From CAYGWX01 sp964353855 [NCBI: uncultured bacterium] (GTDB lineage Bacteria > Edwardsbacteria > CAYGWX01), in NCBI GenBank assembly GCA_964353855.1, contig CAYGWX010000017.1:1-39234 (forward strand): a stretch of DNA of 39,234 bases. The letters run 5' to 3'. Positions 21,163 through 32,626 of this stretch are shown one piece after another (position 1 is the stretch's first letter; every line of letters starts with the position of its first letter). The position numbers and the translations under genes were made by a program. Below the pieces are notes generated by a model. That model had not been told where the DNA came from. It searched no databases and saw nothing but the letters and a program-made list of their open reading frames with translations.

Positions 21163-22488
21163 ATGGTCGTGATGAAATTCGGGGGCACGTCCGTGGGTGA
21201 CGGCCGGAGGATCGAGTCCGTAGCCGGGATCGTGCGCACCTGCCTGCGCCGCAAACCCATCGTCGTGGTGAGCGCCATGGCCGGGGTGACCGACGGGTTG
21301 ATCTCGCTTTACAACCAGGCCGTGCACGGGAAGGGAAACGTCCAGGGCCTGATTGCGAAACACCTCGCCGCCGCGAAAGAACTGGGCCTGCCGCGGGAGG
21401 CCATCCAATCCGAACTTCAGGCGCTGGTCGAGACCCTGGACGGAGTTCGCCTGAAGAGGACCCCATCGCCCAGGGACCGCGACCTCGTGCTCTCGTTCGG
21501 GGAGCGGCTCTCTGCAAGGCTGGTGGCGGGCTGCCTGTCTCAACGGGGAATCCCTGCGGCGCCGGTGATGACCTATGAGGCCGGGCTGGTCACGGACGGG
21601 AACTTCGGCAGCGCCGAACCTCTGCCCGAGGCGACGGGGAATCTGAAGAGAAGGTTGGCAACGGTGAAGGAGATTCCCGTGATCACGGGCTTCCTGGGAA
21701 GGACCCGGGAAGGAGCCATCACCACCCTGGGTCGGGGAGGGTCGGATTTCACAGCGGCCCTGGTGGGCGCGGCGGTGGGGGCTGAGGAGGTAGAGATATG
21801 GACGGATGTAAACGGCGTGCTCAGCGCGGACCCCAAGGTCGTCCCCGGGGCCCACACCATCGGCCATCTCTCTTTCTCCGAGGCCGCGGAGCTGGCTTAT
21901 TTCGGGGCCAAGGTCCTGCACCCCAAGACCCTTTGGCCGGCGATGCAAAAGGATATCCCGGTGCGGGTCCTGAACACCCACAACCCCGGACATGCCGGGA
22001 CCGTGGTCACCCGCCGGGCCCGGCGAAGCGAGGAGGTCGTGAAGGCCATCGCCTGCAAAAAGGGGATCATCGTGGTGAACGTGATCTCCACGCGGATGCT
22101 CCTGGCCCACGGATTCCTGGCCCGGCTCTTCCAGGTCTTCGCCGACCACCGGATCGCGGTAGACCTCCTGGCCACGACCGAGGTGTCGGTGTCCCTGACC
22201 GTGGATGACGCGGAAGGCCTGGGCGCAGCCGTGAAGGAGCTGAAGACGTTTTCCGACGTGAAGGTCAAAACGGGACGCGCCCTGATCTGCATCGTGGGGG
22301 AGGGCCTGGCCCACCGCCCGGGCGTGTCCGGGAAAGTGTTCGGGGCGCTGGGGAGGAAAGGCACCAATGTGGAGATGATCTCCCAGGGGGCCTCCAAGAT
22401 CAATCTCTCCTTCGTGGTGCGGGGAGAGGAGGCCGAGCCCAGCGTCAGAAGATTGCATCAGGAGTTCTTCAAACGGAGGACGAGGTGA
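21163..22488 (+). CDS. Aspartate kinase (E. coli LysC/ThrA-like type)
   Basis: 441 residues. It phosphorylates aspartate at the entry of the aspartate family. Motifs: MKFGGTSVGDG (5-13), VVVSAMAGVTDGLI, LSFGERLSARL, TLGRGGSDFTAAL, EIWTDVNGVLSADPKVVP, and two C-terminal ACT domains (~300-435; VEMISQGASKINLSFVV). The WTDV/ADP pattern is closer to enterobacterial LysC/ThrA than to the second kinase in this operon. ATG 21163 lies 4 nt after hom. It overlaps lysA by GTGA. Which end product inhibits it cannot be read directly. Confidence 0.93.
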   Translation: MVVMKFGGTSVGDGRRIESVAGIVRTCLRRKPIVVVSAMAGVTDGLISLYNQAVHGKGNVQGLIAKHLAAAKELGLPREAIQSELQALVETLDGVRLKRTPSPRDRDLVLSFGERLSARLVAGCLSQRGIPAAPVMTYEAGLVTDGNFGSAEPLPEATGNLKRRLATVKEIPVITGFLGRTREGAITTLGRGGSDFTAALVGAAVGAEEVEIWTDVNGVLSADPKVVPGAHTIGHLSFSEAAELAYFGAKVLHPKTLWPAMQKDIPVRVLNTHNPGHAGTVVTRRARRSEEVVKAIACKKGIIVVNVISTRMLLAHGFLARLFQVFADHRIAVDLLATTEVSVSLTVDDAEGLGAAVKELKTFSDVKVKTGRALICIVGEGLAHRPGVSGKVFGALGRKGTNVEMISQGASKINLSFVVRGEEAEPSVRRLHQEFFKRRTR

Positions 22489-23710
22489 CCTTAGAGATCA
22501 AGCGCAACAAACTCCACTGGGGAGGGGCCTCCTGCGAGGCTCTGGCCGAGAGGTTCGGCACCCCGCTGTTCGTCTACAACAAGGGGTGGATCCGCTCCCA
22601 GGCCCGGGGGCTCAAGAAGGCCTTCTCCCATCCCAAGGTCCGTCTGCTCTACTCCTGCAAGGCGAACTCCAACCTGGCGGTCCTCAAGGCCCTGCGCGAG
22701 GAAGGACTGGGGCTGGATGTCGTTTCTCCCGGCGAGATCTTCCTGGGCCTCAAGGCAGGCTATCGGCCCAAGGACATCCTGTTCACCGGGAACAACGTGA
22801 CCGACGAGGAAATGCGCTTTGCCCTGTCCAAGGGGGTGGGGATCAACGCGGACTCCCTGTCGCAGCTGGAGCGGTTCGGAAAGCTCCGGCCGGGGGGCGA
22901 GGTCTCGGTGCGCATCAATCCCGACGTCGGGGAGGGGCATCACGACCACGTGATCACCGGGGGGCCGGAGAGCAAGTTCGGGATCTGGATGGACCAGGTG
23001 ACGGAGATCAAGCGCATCGCCGGGAAACACGGCCTGCGCATCATCGGGCTGCACCAGCACATCGGGTCCGGGGTGATGGAGGCGGAGGTCTTCCTGGACG
23101 CCATGGAGGCCCTGCTTCAGGTGGCCCCGGGGTTCGAAGACCTGGAGTTCCTGGACTTCGGAGGGGGGCTGGGAGTTCCCAACGCCCCGGGGCAGAGGCC
23201 CCTGGACGTGAAGTCGCTGGGAAGGATGCTCTCCCAGCGCTTCACGCGGTTCTGCGAGAAATACGGCAAGGCGCTCACCCTGGTCCTGGAGCCGGGCCGT
23301 TACTTCGTGGCCGAGGCCGGGGTGCTCCTCACGAGGGTGAACACGATCAAGGCCACGCCGGAGCACACCTTCGTGGGCACGGACTCCGGGTTCAACCACC
23401 TGATCCGGCATTCCCTTTACGGGGCGCACCACGAGATCCTGAACGCCAGCCGGGTCAAAGGGGCCAGGGAGTTCGCGGCGGTATGCGGGAACGTCTGCGA
23501 GAGCGGGGACCTCTTCACCCACGGCCGGGAGATCACGAGATTCAAAGAGGGGGACCTCGCCGCCATCCTGAACGCCGGGGCCTACGGGTTCTCGATGAGC
23601 ATGGAATACAACTCCCGCCCCCGCCCGGCAGAGGTCCTGGTGCATCAGGGCAAAGCCCGGCTCATCCGCAAGCGCGAGACGCTGGAGGATCTGTTGAGGA
23701 AACAGGTCTG

Positions 23711-23711
<1 letters not shown>
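22485..23711 (+). CDS. lysA: Diaminopimelate decarboxylase
   Basis: 408 residues of a PLP fold-type III enzyme that converts meso-diaminopimelate to lysine. Key sites: PLP lysine Lys59 in LLYSCKANSNLAVL, GLHQHIGSG (~187), FLDFGGGLGVP, EPGRYFVAEAG, CGNVCESGD with the catalytic Cys-Glu, and AGAYGFSMSMEYNSRPRPAEVL. The start is GTG 22485, overlapping the preceding kinase stop; the gene overlaps the next kinase by 1 nt (TGATG). The other dap genes are not nearby. Being in the SAM-riboswitch operon means its expression should fall when SAM is high. Confidence 0.96.
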
Positions 23712-26238
<2,527 letters not shown>

Positions 26239-26262
26239 TCAATGCAAAATTATTGCGCAGTT

Positions 26263-26297
26263 CATTTTTCATTTAGCATTTTACATTTTGCATTTTG
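26263..26297 (+). repeat. 7-bp tandem repeat abutting the metX start
   Basis: CATTTTT, CATTTAG, CATTTTA, CATTTTG, CATTTTG in phase, ending 2 nt before the metX ATG. It replaces any Shine-Dalgarno and makes the leader very U-rich. Confidence 0.85.
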
Positions 26298-26299
26298 AA

Positions 26300-27307
26300 A
26301 TGAGTCTGTTCGTCAGCCAGGAGCTCTTTCCCCTCGAATCCGGGGCGATCCTTCCCCGCCTGGAGGTCGGCTATACGACCCTGGGCGACCTCTCGGCCCA
26401 TCCCGGAAATATTATCTGGATCTGCCATGCCCTGACCGCGAACTCCGACCCCCGGGAGTGGTGGCCGGGCCTGGTGGGGGAGGGGAAGTGCTTCGATCCT
26501 GCCAAGGCCTTCATCGTGTGCGCCAACATGCTGGGCTCATGCTACGGCTCCTCCGGCCCGCTGGCGGTCAACCCGGAGACCGGCAAGCCCTTTTACCGCA
26601 CGTTTCCCCTGGTGACGATCCGGGACATAGTCCGGGCGCACATCCTGCTCCGCAGGCATTTGGGCATCGAGCGCATCCGCTTTGCAGGCGGGGGCTCGAT
26701 GGGCGCCCAGCAGGCCCTGGAGTGGGCCATCATGGAGCCGGACGTCGTGGAGGGAATCGGGGTCCTCTCCGGCAACGCCCGGCATTCCCCCTGGGGGATC
26801 GCGTTCAATGCCGCCCAGCGGATGGCGATCGAGGCCGACCCCACTTGGCAAGATGATTCAGCGACGGCCGGGAGCCGGGGTCTGGCCGCGGCACGGGCCA
26901 TCGGGATGCTCTCTTATCGTAGCTACCAGCGCTTCCAAGAAACCCAGAAAGACGGAGACGAAAACCTGGATGGCTATCAGGCCGAGAGCTACGAGCGGTA
27001 CCAGGGCGAGAAACTCGTCCGGCGGTTCAATGCCCAGGCCTACTGGATACTGACCAAGGCCATGGACAGCCACCATGTCGGACGGAGCCGGGGTCCGGTC
27101 CCGGAGGTACTCAAGAAGGTCAAGGCCCGGACTTTAGTCATGGGCGTCTCCACAGACCTCCTGTTCCCACCCATTGAGCAGAGGTTTCTGGCCGAACACA
27201 TTCCGAATGCCGAGTACTACGAAATAGAATCCCCCTACGGGCACGACGGGTTCCTGATCGAGTTCGACCAGATGGAGAGGATTGTGAGGAGGTTCCTTGC
27301 GGGATAG
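26300..27307 (+). CDS. metX: Homoserine O-acetyltransferase
   Basis: 335 residues of an alpha/beta hydrolase-fold transferase that makes O-acetylhomoserine for metY. Motifs: WICHALTANSDP (~40-51), ANMLGSCYGSSGP, nucleophile Ser133 in GGGSMGAQQALEW, Asp286 in GVSTDLLFPP and His315 in YGHDGFL. The start ATG 26300 gives the expected N-terminus (MSLFVSQELFPLESG). A longer frame from 26210 would overlap metY and translate the 7-bp repeat, so it is rejected. No Shine-Dalgarno is present. Acetyl versus succinyl specificity is not certain from motifs alone, but the MetY partner supports acetyl. Last gene of the riboswitch operon. Confidence 0.93.
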   Translation: MSLFVSQELFPLESGAILPRLEVGYTTLGDLSAHPGNIIWICHALTANSDPREWWPGLVGEGKCFDPAKAFIVCANMLGSCYGSSGPLAVNPETGKPFYRTFPLVTIRDIVRAHILLRRHLGIERIRFAGGGSMGAQQALEWAIMEPDVVEGIGVLSGNARHSPWGIAFNAAQRMAIEADPTWQDDSATAGSRGLAAARAIGMLSYRSYQRFQETQKDGDENLDGYQAESYERYQGEKLVRRFNAQAYWILTKAMDSHHVGRSRGPVPEVLKKVKARTLVMGVSTDLLFPPIEQRFLAEHIPNAEYYEIESPYGHDGFLIEFDQMERIVRRFLAG

Positions 27308-27338
27308 AGGCTAAGGGTAATAACAAACCCTTTCAGGC

Positions 27339-27367
27339 TTGACATAATCCTTCGGATATGATATGAT
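27339..27367 (+). promoter_or_regulatory. Sigma-70-type promoter for the subtilase pair
   Basis: TTGACA (27339-27344), 17-nt spacer, TATGAT (27362-27367). The leader from ~27374 to 27480 contains a GCCCG...CGGGC pairing (27420-27450) but no riboswitch class I recognise. An 8-codon TTG-initiated frame after cggagg is too short to claim. Confidence 0.85.
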
Positions 27368-27480
27368 ATCTCCGTTGCTTTGAATCCCTTATTACGGAGG
27401 AAAAACCGTTGCAGAGAGTGCCCGAGAGCTTGTGATGAAGCCCCGGGCCTTTACCATCTCTTGAGGGGAAGGGGGGGATT

Positions 27481-29844
27481 ATGAGAAAAGCGATTCTTAT
27501 TATTGCTCTGGGAATGCTCGCCTGCCTGTCCTGGTCCGGTGAGAAGCTCATGCTTCCGTCCTCTGTGACCGGCCCGATGACCCTGGATTTCGTGCAGGGT
27601 TACCGGTTTGACCCCCTGGTCAGTCAGCCCACGCTCCCTGCTAACCTGACGATCACGGCGTATCCCAAAGGGGCGAAGGGCTACTACCTGGTTCAGTTCG
27701 CCGGGCCGATTAACTACCGCTGGAAGGAGCACGTGAATGAGCTAGGCGGGTTCGTTTTGGGGTATCAGCCGAATTATGCCTTCGTGGTGCGGATGGACGA
27801 GGCTGTCAGGGTCAAGGTGGAGCAGTTGCCCGAGGTTCGCTGGGTGGGGCTTCTCCAACCGGCCTGGAAGCTGTTTCCCTACAACCTGTTGGGAGCGGGC
27901 CCCCGGACGATCATTGTGGTCCTGCACCCCGGAGAGTCGGACGGGGCGTTTGAGGCCAGAGCTAAGGAGCTCGGCGGAACGAACTTCATCTGGGACATCA
28001 ATGAGGTCAACAAGAGCGTGCGGTTTGATGTAGACGCCTCCCGGATCCCGGAGATCGCCTCCTTGACTGAGGTGGACTGGATCGAGCCCTGGACGGAGTG
28101 GGGGCTGGACAACGTGGATGCCCAGTGGGTGACTCAGATGGGCTGGAGGACCACAGCCCCGCCTCCAACGGAAAGGCTCGTATGGCAAAAGGGAATACGA
28201 GGGGACTGGATGGAGGGCATTGACCATAAATATATCGTCATCGGCCATGTAGATGTCGAATTGGATGTCCAGCATTGGGCTTTCAAGGATCCCAGTGTTC
28301 CCATTACCACCTCAGGTGAATATCCTTCTCATCGTAAGGTGATCAGCTACAAGGGGACTTTTGGTTCTCATCAGCACAGCACGCATACAGCAGGATCAGC
28401 GTGTGGGAACGATTCCATCAACGGTGGGTTGAGCACCCACGACGGCACGGCCTTAATGGCTAAGTTGATCCACAAGACTTATTCCGGTGGCGTTTGGGAC
28501 ATGAATTCCTGGTGGGAGGATATGTACCAGGGCAACGCCGGAGGACGGGCTTACTCTATGACGATGAGTCTGGACCGCAAGGATTCCTTTAACCTATATG
28601 TCTTCGCGGAGATGACCTGCGACCAGTTCCACTGGAGGTACAAGGATTTCATCGAGACCAACTCTTGTGGGAACTCCGGAGGAAATACTATGGGTCATCC
28701 TGCAATGGCTAAGGACAACATCACACTTGGAAACGTCATGAACGGCATCCAATCGAATCAGCTTTTTACCAGCTCCGGCAGGGGGCCCTGTGCTGATGGC
28801 CGAAGGAAGCCTAACCTCGTTGCTCCTGGTACGAATATCTACTCTCCTCAAAACAGCACGACCAACTCCTACATCGCCATGAGCGCGACCTCCATGGCCG
28901 CCGGCGTCGCAGCAGGATGCGTGGCCCTGGTCCGCTGCTACTTTGAGAAGGGCTTCTATCCCACAGGGGACAGCGTTCCAGCGAACCGCTTTCATCCTTC
29001 CGGGGCACTGATTAAAGCCGTCTTAACAGTGGGTGCGGACTCCAACATCGTGAACTATACGGTGCCTGACAACAACATCGGCTGGGGCCGGATTGACCTG
29101 GACAGCTCCCTTTACTTCGCGGGGGACGTGAAGCGGCTCTGGGTTTACGATGACACAACTATTGGCTTGCGGACCGGGGACTCGACAGTTCACACGATTT
29201 CGGTGACGAATTCCAATCACCCCTTCCGGGTGGTGATGTGTTATTCCGACACTGCAGGACCCATGCGCGCTTCCCGCACGTTGGTGAACGACCTGGACCT
29301 GACCGTGATCTCTCCCGGCGGGACGGAATATCTGGGGAACGTCTGGTCAGGGGGGCAGTCCCAGACCGGAGGCCTACGGGACAGCATCCAGGAGACAGAG
29401 TGTTTCCGGTTGAACAATCCGGCCCAGGGGGGTTGGACGATCAAGGTGAAGGCGAACAACGTCCCGGCAGGGGGAAGCAAAGGTCAGCCTTACGCCCTGG
29501 CCGTGACCGGTGCGGTCTCTGGGTCCGGGGTGGAAGAGCTGGCTTCCCAAGTTCCTGTTCCGCTCCGGGAGTTCAGTCTCGGCCCAGCCTCTCCGAACCC
29601 GATGCACAAGTGGGCCGAGATTTTTTTCTTCCTGCCCCAAGCCTCGCCGGTGAGCTTGAAGGTGTTCTCTGTAACCGGTCAGTTAGTGAAGGTGTTGGCC
29701 GACGGCCCGCACGACGCCGGTACTCATCGCGTTTCCTGGGAGGGGAAGGATTTTAATGGGATGGAGGTCGCCTCCGGGGTGTACTTCTATCGCCTGGAGG
29801 CCCCGGCCTTTTCCGGAAACGGAAAGTTGATCGTGGTAAGGTAA
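27481..29844 (+). CDS. Secreted subtilisin-like (S8) protein, copy 1, with altered catalytic motifs
   Basis: 787 residues. The signal peptide MRKAILIIALGMLACLSWSG is followed by a ~220-residue N-terminal region (propeptide-like; NELGGFVLGYQPNYAFVV, ASLTEVDWIEPW). An S8 domain spans ~250-560: Asp258 (GHVDVELD instead of a D-T-G type motif), His299 (HSTHTAG instead of HGTHTAG), Asn402 (GGNTMGHP), SSGRGPCADGRRKPNLVAPG, and Ser471 (SATSMAAG instead of S-G-x-S-M). Triad residues remain but the glycines next to all three have changed, so activity may be reduced or lost. A P-domain-like beta region (~570-690; CYSDTAGP, NDLDLTVISPGGTEYLGN) and a FlgD-Ig sorting domain (SPNP, SWEGKDFNG, SGVYFYRLE, ending VVR) follow. 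The Shine-Dalgarno is a long G-rich run. Confidence 0.88.
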   Translation: MRKAILIIALGMLACLSWSGEKLMLPSSVTGPMTLDFVQGYRFDPLVSQPTLPANLTITAYPKGAKGYYLVQFAGPINYRWKEHVNELGGFVLGYQPNYAFVVRMDEAVRVKVEQLPEVRWVGLLQPAWKLFPYNLLGAGPRTIIVVLHPGESDGAFEARAKELGGTNFIWDINEVNKSVRFDVDASRIPEIASLTEVDWIEPWTEWGLDNVDAQWVTQMGWRTTAPPPTERLVWQKGIRGDWMEGIDHKYIVIGHVDVELDVQHWAFKDPSVPITTSGEYPSHRKVISYKGTFGSHQHSTHTAGSACGNDSINGGLSTHDGTALMAKLIHKTYSGGVWDMNSWWEDMYQGNAGGRAYSMTMSLDRKDSFNLYVFAEMTCDQFHWRYKDFIETNSCGNSGGNTMGHPAMAKDNITLGNVMNGIQSNQLFTSSGRGPCADGRRKPNLVAPGTNIYSPQNSTTNSYIAMSATSMAAGVAAGCVALVRCYFEKGFYPTGDSVPANRFHPSGALIKAVLTVGADSNIVNYTVPDNNIGWGRIDLDSSLYFAGDVKRLWVYDDTTIGLRTGDSTVHTISVTNSNHPFRVVMCYSDTAGPMRASRTLVNDLDLTVISPGGTEYLGNVWSGGQSQTGGLRDSIQETECFRLNNPAQGGWTIKVKANNVPAGGSKGQPYALAVTGAVSGSGVEELASQVPVPLREFSLGPASPNPMHKWAEIFFFLPQASPVSLKVFSVTGQLVKVLADGPHDAGTHRVSWEGKDFNGMEVASGVYFYRLEAPAFSGNGKLIVVR

Positions 29845-29864
29845 GGACGGAAAGGAGGTTTGAG

Positions 29865-32228
29865 ATGAAGAAAGCTTTTTCTTTTCTGCTTCTGTTAGCA
29901 GTGTTCTGTGGGACTGGTTGGTCCCAGGAGAAGCTCGTGCTTCCGGCCTCGGTAACCGGTCCGATGACCCTGGATTTCGTGCAGGGCTATCGCTTTGACC
30001 CCCTGGTCAGCCAGCCTACGCTTCCGACCAACCTGACCATCACGGGTTACTCCAAGAGCACAAAAGGTTATTACCTCGTGCAGTTCGCTGGCCCGATTGA
30101 CTACCGCTGGAAGGAGCATGTTAACGAGCTGGGCGGGTTCGTTTTGGGGTATCAGCCGAACTACGCCTTCGTGGTCCAGATGGACGAGGCTGTCAGGGCC
30201 AAGGTGGAGCAGTTGCCCGAGGTTCGCTGGGTGGGGTTGCTCCAGCCTGCGTACAAGCTGTTCCCTTACAACCTTCTGGGCGCAGGCTCCCGGACAGTCA
30301 TCGTGGTCCTGCATCCCGGGGAGTCGGACGGGGCGTTTGAGTCTCGTGCGAAGGTGCTGGGCGGGAAGGACTTCGTCTGGGACATCAACGAGGTGAACAA
30401 GAGCGTTCGGTTTGGCGTGGATGCCTCCCGTATCCCGGATATTGCTTCTCTGACTGAGGTGGACTGGATCGAGCCTTGGACGGAGTGGGGGCTGGACAAC
30501 GTGGATGCCCAGTGGGTGACGCAGATTGGCTGGAGGACCACAGCCCCGCCTCCAACGGAAAGGATTATCTGGCAGAAGGGAGTTCGGGGGGATTGGATGG
30601 AAGATTCAACGTATCGTTACGTTGTTGTGGGTCGAGTGGACGACGGTTTCGACCCTCTCCATTGGGCCTTCTTGGATCCCTCTGTGCCGTTGACCTCGGC
30701 TGGGGAGTATCCCACTCACCGGAAGGTCATCAGCTACAAGGGAACCTATACTCGCTCCTCTCATGGGACGCACACGGCCGGGACGATTGCTGGCAACGAT
30801 TCCATCAATGGCGGCACGAGCACCCATGACGGCATGGCTCCGATGGCCAAACTGATCGTGAAGACATATTCCTCTGCAAACTGGGATATGAACACCTGGT
30901 GGGGTGACATGTACCAGGGGAACTCCGCAGGGAAAGCGTTCTCAATGAATATGAGCCTTTCGCGAAAAGATTCCTTCAACCTTTATGTTTACGCGGACAT
31001 GACCGCGGACCAGTTCCACTGGCGCTACAAGGACTTCATCGAGTGCAACTCGATGGGGGGCTCCGGTGGCAATACCATGGGCCATCCGGTCATTGCCAAA
31101 GATTTGATATCCTGTGGCGCAACTTTAAGCGGGATATCCAGCAACGGGATAGCGTCCTTCTCCAGCCGGGGCCCCTGCGCCGATGGTCGTAGAAAACCCA
31201 ATTTAGTGACTCCAGGAGACTACGTTTATTCCGCCCAATACAATACGTCCAATTCCTATCAATCCATGAGCGGCGTATCCATGTGCACTGCGGTTGCCTC
31301 CGGGAACGTTGCCCTGGTACGTTGCTACTTCGAGAAAGGCTTCTATCCGACGGGAGACACGCTCACTGGCACACGCCTTCATCCCTCCGGGGCTTTGGTC
31401 AAAGCCGTCCTGACCGTGGGCGCGGACCCCAATATCACAGGTTACACGGTCCCAGACAACAACATCGGCTGGGGGCGGATTGACCTGGACAGCTCCCTTT
31501 ACTTCGCGGGGGACCTGAAACAGCTTCGCGTTTACGACGATACGACCCAAGGCCTGACAACAGGGGAAGAGGAGGTCTATCCCTTTGCCTTGTTTACGAA
31601 CCATCCCCTGCGCGCGGTCCTCTGTTATTCCGACACCGCGGGACCGATGCGGGCCAGCCGGACCCTGGTGAATGATCTGGACCTGGTAGTGATCTCGCCC
31701 ACCGGCACGGTTTATCTCGGCAACGTCTGGTCCGGGGGGCAGTCCGTTCCCGGGGGCTTGCGGGACAGCATCAACGAGACAGAGTGCTTCCGACTGAATG
31801 CTCCGGAAATCGGCGTTTGGAGATTCATCGTCAAAGGGCACAACGTCCCTGTCGGGGGCGCCAAGGGCCAGCCCTACGCCCTGGCGATCACCGGGATTCC
31901 GGAGAGCATGGGCACCGAAGAGGACGCCAAGGAATCAGGAGGCCTTCCCCAAGTCTATGAGTTGAGTCCCCCGTCCCCGAACCCTTCCCATGATGAGATT
32001 GCGTTACGTTTCACCCTGCCCCGTTCCGCTTCCGTAACCCTGGAGGTTTTTTCCGTTACCGGACAACGGGTTAAGACCCTGATTCAAAGCTACCAATTAG
32101 CGGGAGTTTATCGGATTCGCTGGGACGGGAGCGATGATTTTGGCCGGAAAGTTCCCTCGGGGGTTTACTTCTATCGTCTTGAAACGCCGGGTGTTACAAG
32201 GACCAAGCGGATGGTGGTAGTTCGCTAA
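29865..32228 (+). CDS. Secreted subtilisin-like (S8) serine protease, copy 2
   Basis: 787 residues, a full-length paralogue of the preceding gene and 20 nt after it (Shine-Dalgarno ggaaaggagg), so co-transcribed. The signal peptide MKKAFSFLLLLAVFCGTGWS and N-terminal region are close to copy 1. The S8 motifs are canonical: Asp259 in GRVDDGFD, His300 in HGTHTAGTIAGN, Asn403 in GGNTMGHP, FSSRGPCADGRRKPNLVTPG, and Ser472 in MSGVSMCTA. The beta-rich C-terminal part (NDLDLVVISPTGTVYLGN) and the FlgD-Ig domain (SPNPSHDE, FSVTGQRVK, RWDGSDDFG, SGVYFYRLE, ending VVVR) match exported proteases of FCB bacteria. Likely an extracellular or surface peptidase. A terminator follows. Confidence 0.92.
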   Translation: MKKAFSFLLLLAVFCGTGWSQEKLVLPASVTGPMTLDFVQGYRFDPLVSQPTLPTNLTITGYSKSTKGYYLVQFAGPIDYRWKEHVNELGGFVLGYQPNYAFVVQMDEAVRAKVEQLPEVRWVGLLQPAYKLFPYNLLGAGSRTVIVVLHPGESDGAFESRAKVLGGKDFVWDINEVNKSVRFGVDASRIPDIASLTEVDWIEPWTEWGLDNVDAQWVTQIGWRTTAPPPTERIIWQKGVRGDWMEDSTYRYVVVGRVDDGFDPLHWAFLDPSVPLTSAGEYPTHRKVISYKGTYTRSSHGTHTAGTIAGNDSINGGTSTHDGMAPMAKLIVKTYSSANWDMNTWWGDMYQGNSAGKAFSMNMSLSRKDSFNLYVYADMTADQFHWRYKDFIECNSMGGSGGNTMGHPVIAKDLISCGATLSGISSNGIASFSSRGPCADGRRKPNLVTPGDYVYSAQYNTSNSYQSMSGVSMCTAVASGNVALVRCYFEKGFYPTGDTLTGTRLHPSGALVKAVLTVGADPNITGYTVPDNNIGWGRIDLDSSLYFAGDLKQLRVYDDTTQGLTTGEEEVYPFALFTNHPLRAVLCYSDTAGPMRASRTLVNDLDLVVISPTGTVYLGNVWSGGQSVPGGLRDSINETECFRLNAPEIGVWRFIVKGHNVPVGGAKGQPYALAITGIPESMGTEEDAKESGGLPQVYELSPPSPNPSHDEIALRFTLPRSASVTLEVFSVTGQRVKTLIQSYQLAGVYRIRWDGSDDFGRKVPSGVYFYRLETPGVTRTKRMVVVR

Positions 32229-32257
32229 GTCATATCAGATCAGATAGTTAGTTTATT

Positions 32258-32286
32258 TGGGGCGATCTCTGATCGCCCCATGTTTG
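32258..32286 (+). terminator. Rho-independent terminator after subtilase pair
   Basis: A 10-bp perfect stem (32258-32267 with 32271-32280), loop tct, followed by tgtttgt. The spacer 32287-32368 shows nothing I can assign. Confidence 0.8.
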
Positions 32287-32368
32287 TATTAACCTCCGGG
32301 AATTCCATTAGATAATGTCATCCAAAGGACTTGCTATTTGCTCAACTTATGTGCTCCCGCTGACCGCC

Positions 32369-32489
32369 GGAATAGGGCGAGAATAGGGCGGGAATAGGGC
32401 GGGAACAGGGCGGGAACAGGGCGAGAACAGGGCGAGAACCGGGCGAGAACAGGGTGGGAACAGGGTGGGAACACCGCGGGAAGCGTTCC
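32369..32489 (+). repeat. 11-bp tandem repeat (consensus RGAACAGGGCG), 10-11 units
   Basis: In-phase units run from GGAATAGGGCG and AGAATAGGGCG through GGAACAGGGCG (x2), AGAACAGGGCG and AGAACCGGGCG to GGAACAGGGTG. They end in the diverged GGAACACCGCG and GGAAGCGTTCC. Non-coding; ends ~65 bp upstream of the aroKB -35 box. Confidence 0.9.
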
Positions 32490-32536
32490 TGCTTCCTTTC
32501 TCCTTAGCCACAGTCCACGGTCAACGGTCTACGGTC
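32486..32536 (+). repeat. 7-bp tandem repeat directly after the 11-bp array
   Basis: Clear units GCCACAG, TCCACGG, TCAACGG, TCTACGG (32507-32534) are preceded in the same phase by TTCCTGC, TTCCTTT and CTCCTTA, which may be decayed units. Confidence 0.7.
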
Positions 32537-32554
32537 GCCCTTTAATTCCATGTC

Positions 32555-32584
32555 TTGACAAGGACTTCCGAGTCGTGATATGAT
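32555..32584 (+). promoter_or_regulatory. Sigma-70-type promoter for aroKB-aroQ
   Basis: TTGACA (32555-32560), 18-nt spacer, TATGAT (32579-32584). Start of transcription is predicted near 32591. Confidence 0.8.
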
Positions 32585-32626
32585 TGTTTCCCTTGGATAC
32601 GCCTAACTTTGACTGGTGATAGTGAA

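Noticed and set aside
22586-23710. Long + strand frame in front of the second aspartokinase, overlapping lysA
   Set aside because: Low-complexity Gly/Pro/Arg translation of lysA in another frame; the kinase begins at ATG 23711.
27368-27480. Riboswitch or short leader peptide upstream of the subtilases
   Set aside because: One G/C stem and an 8-codon TTG frame are visible, but nothing matches a riboswitch class I know and the frame is too short to support.
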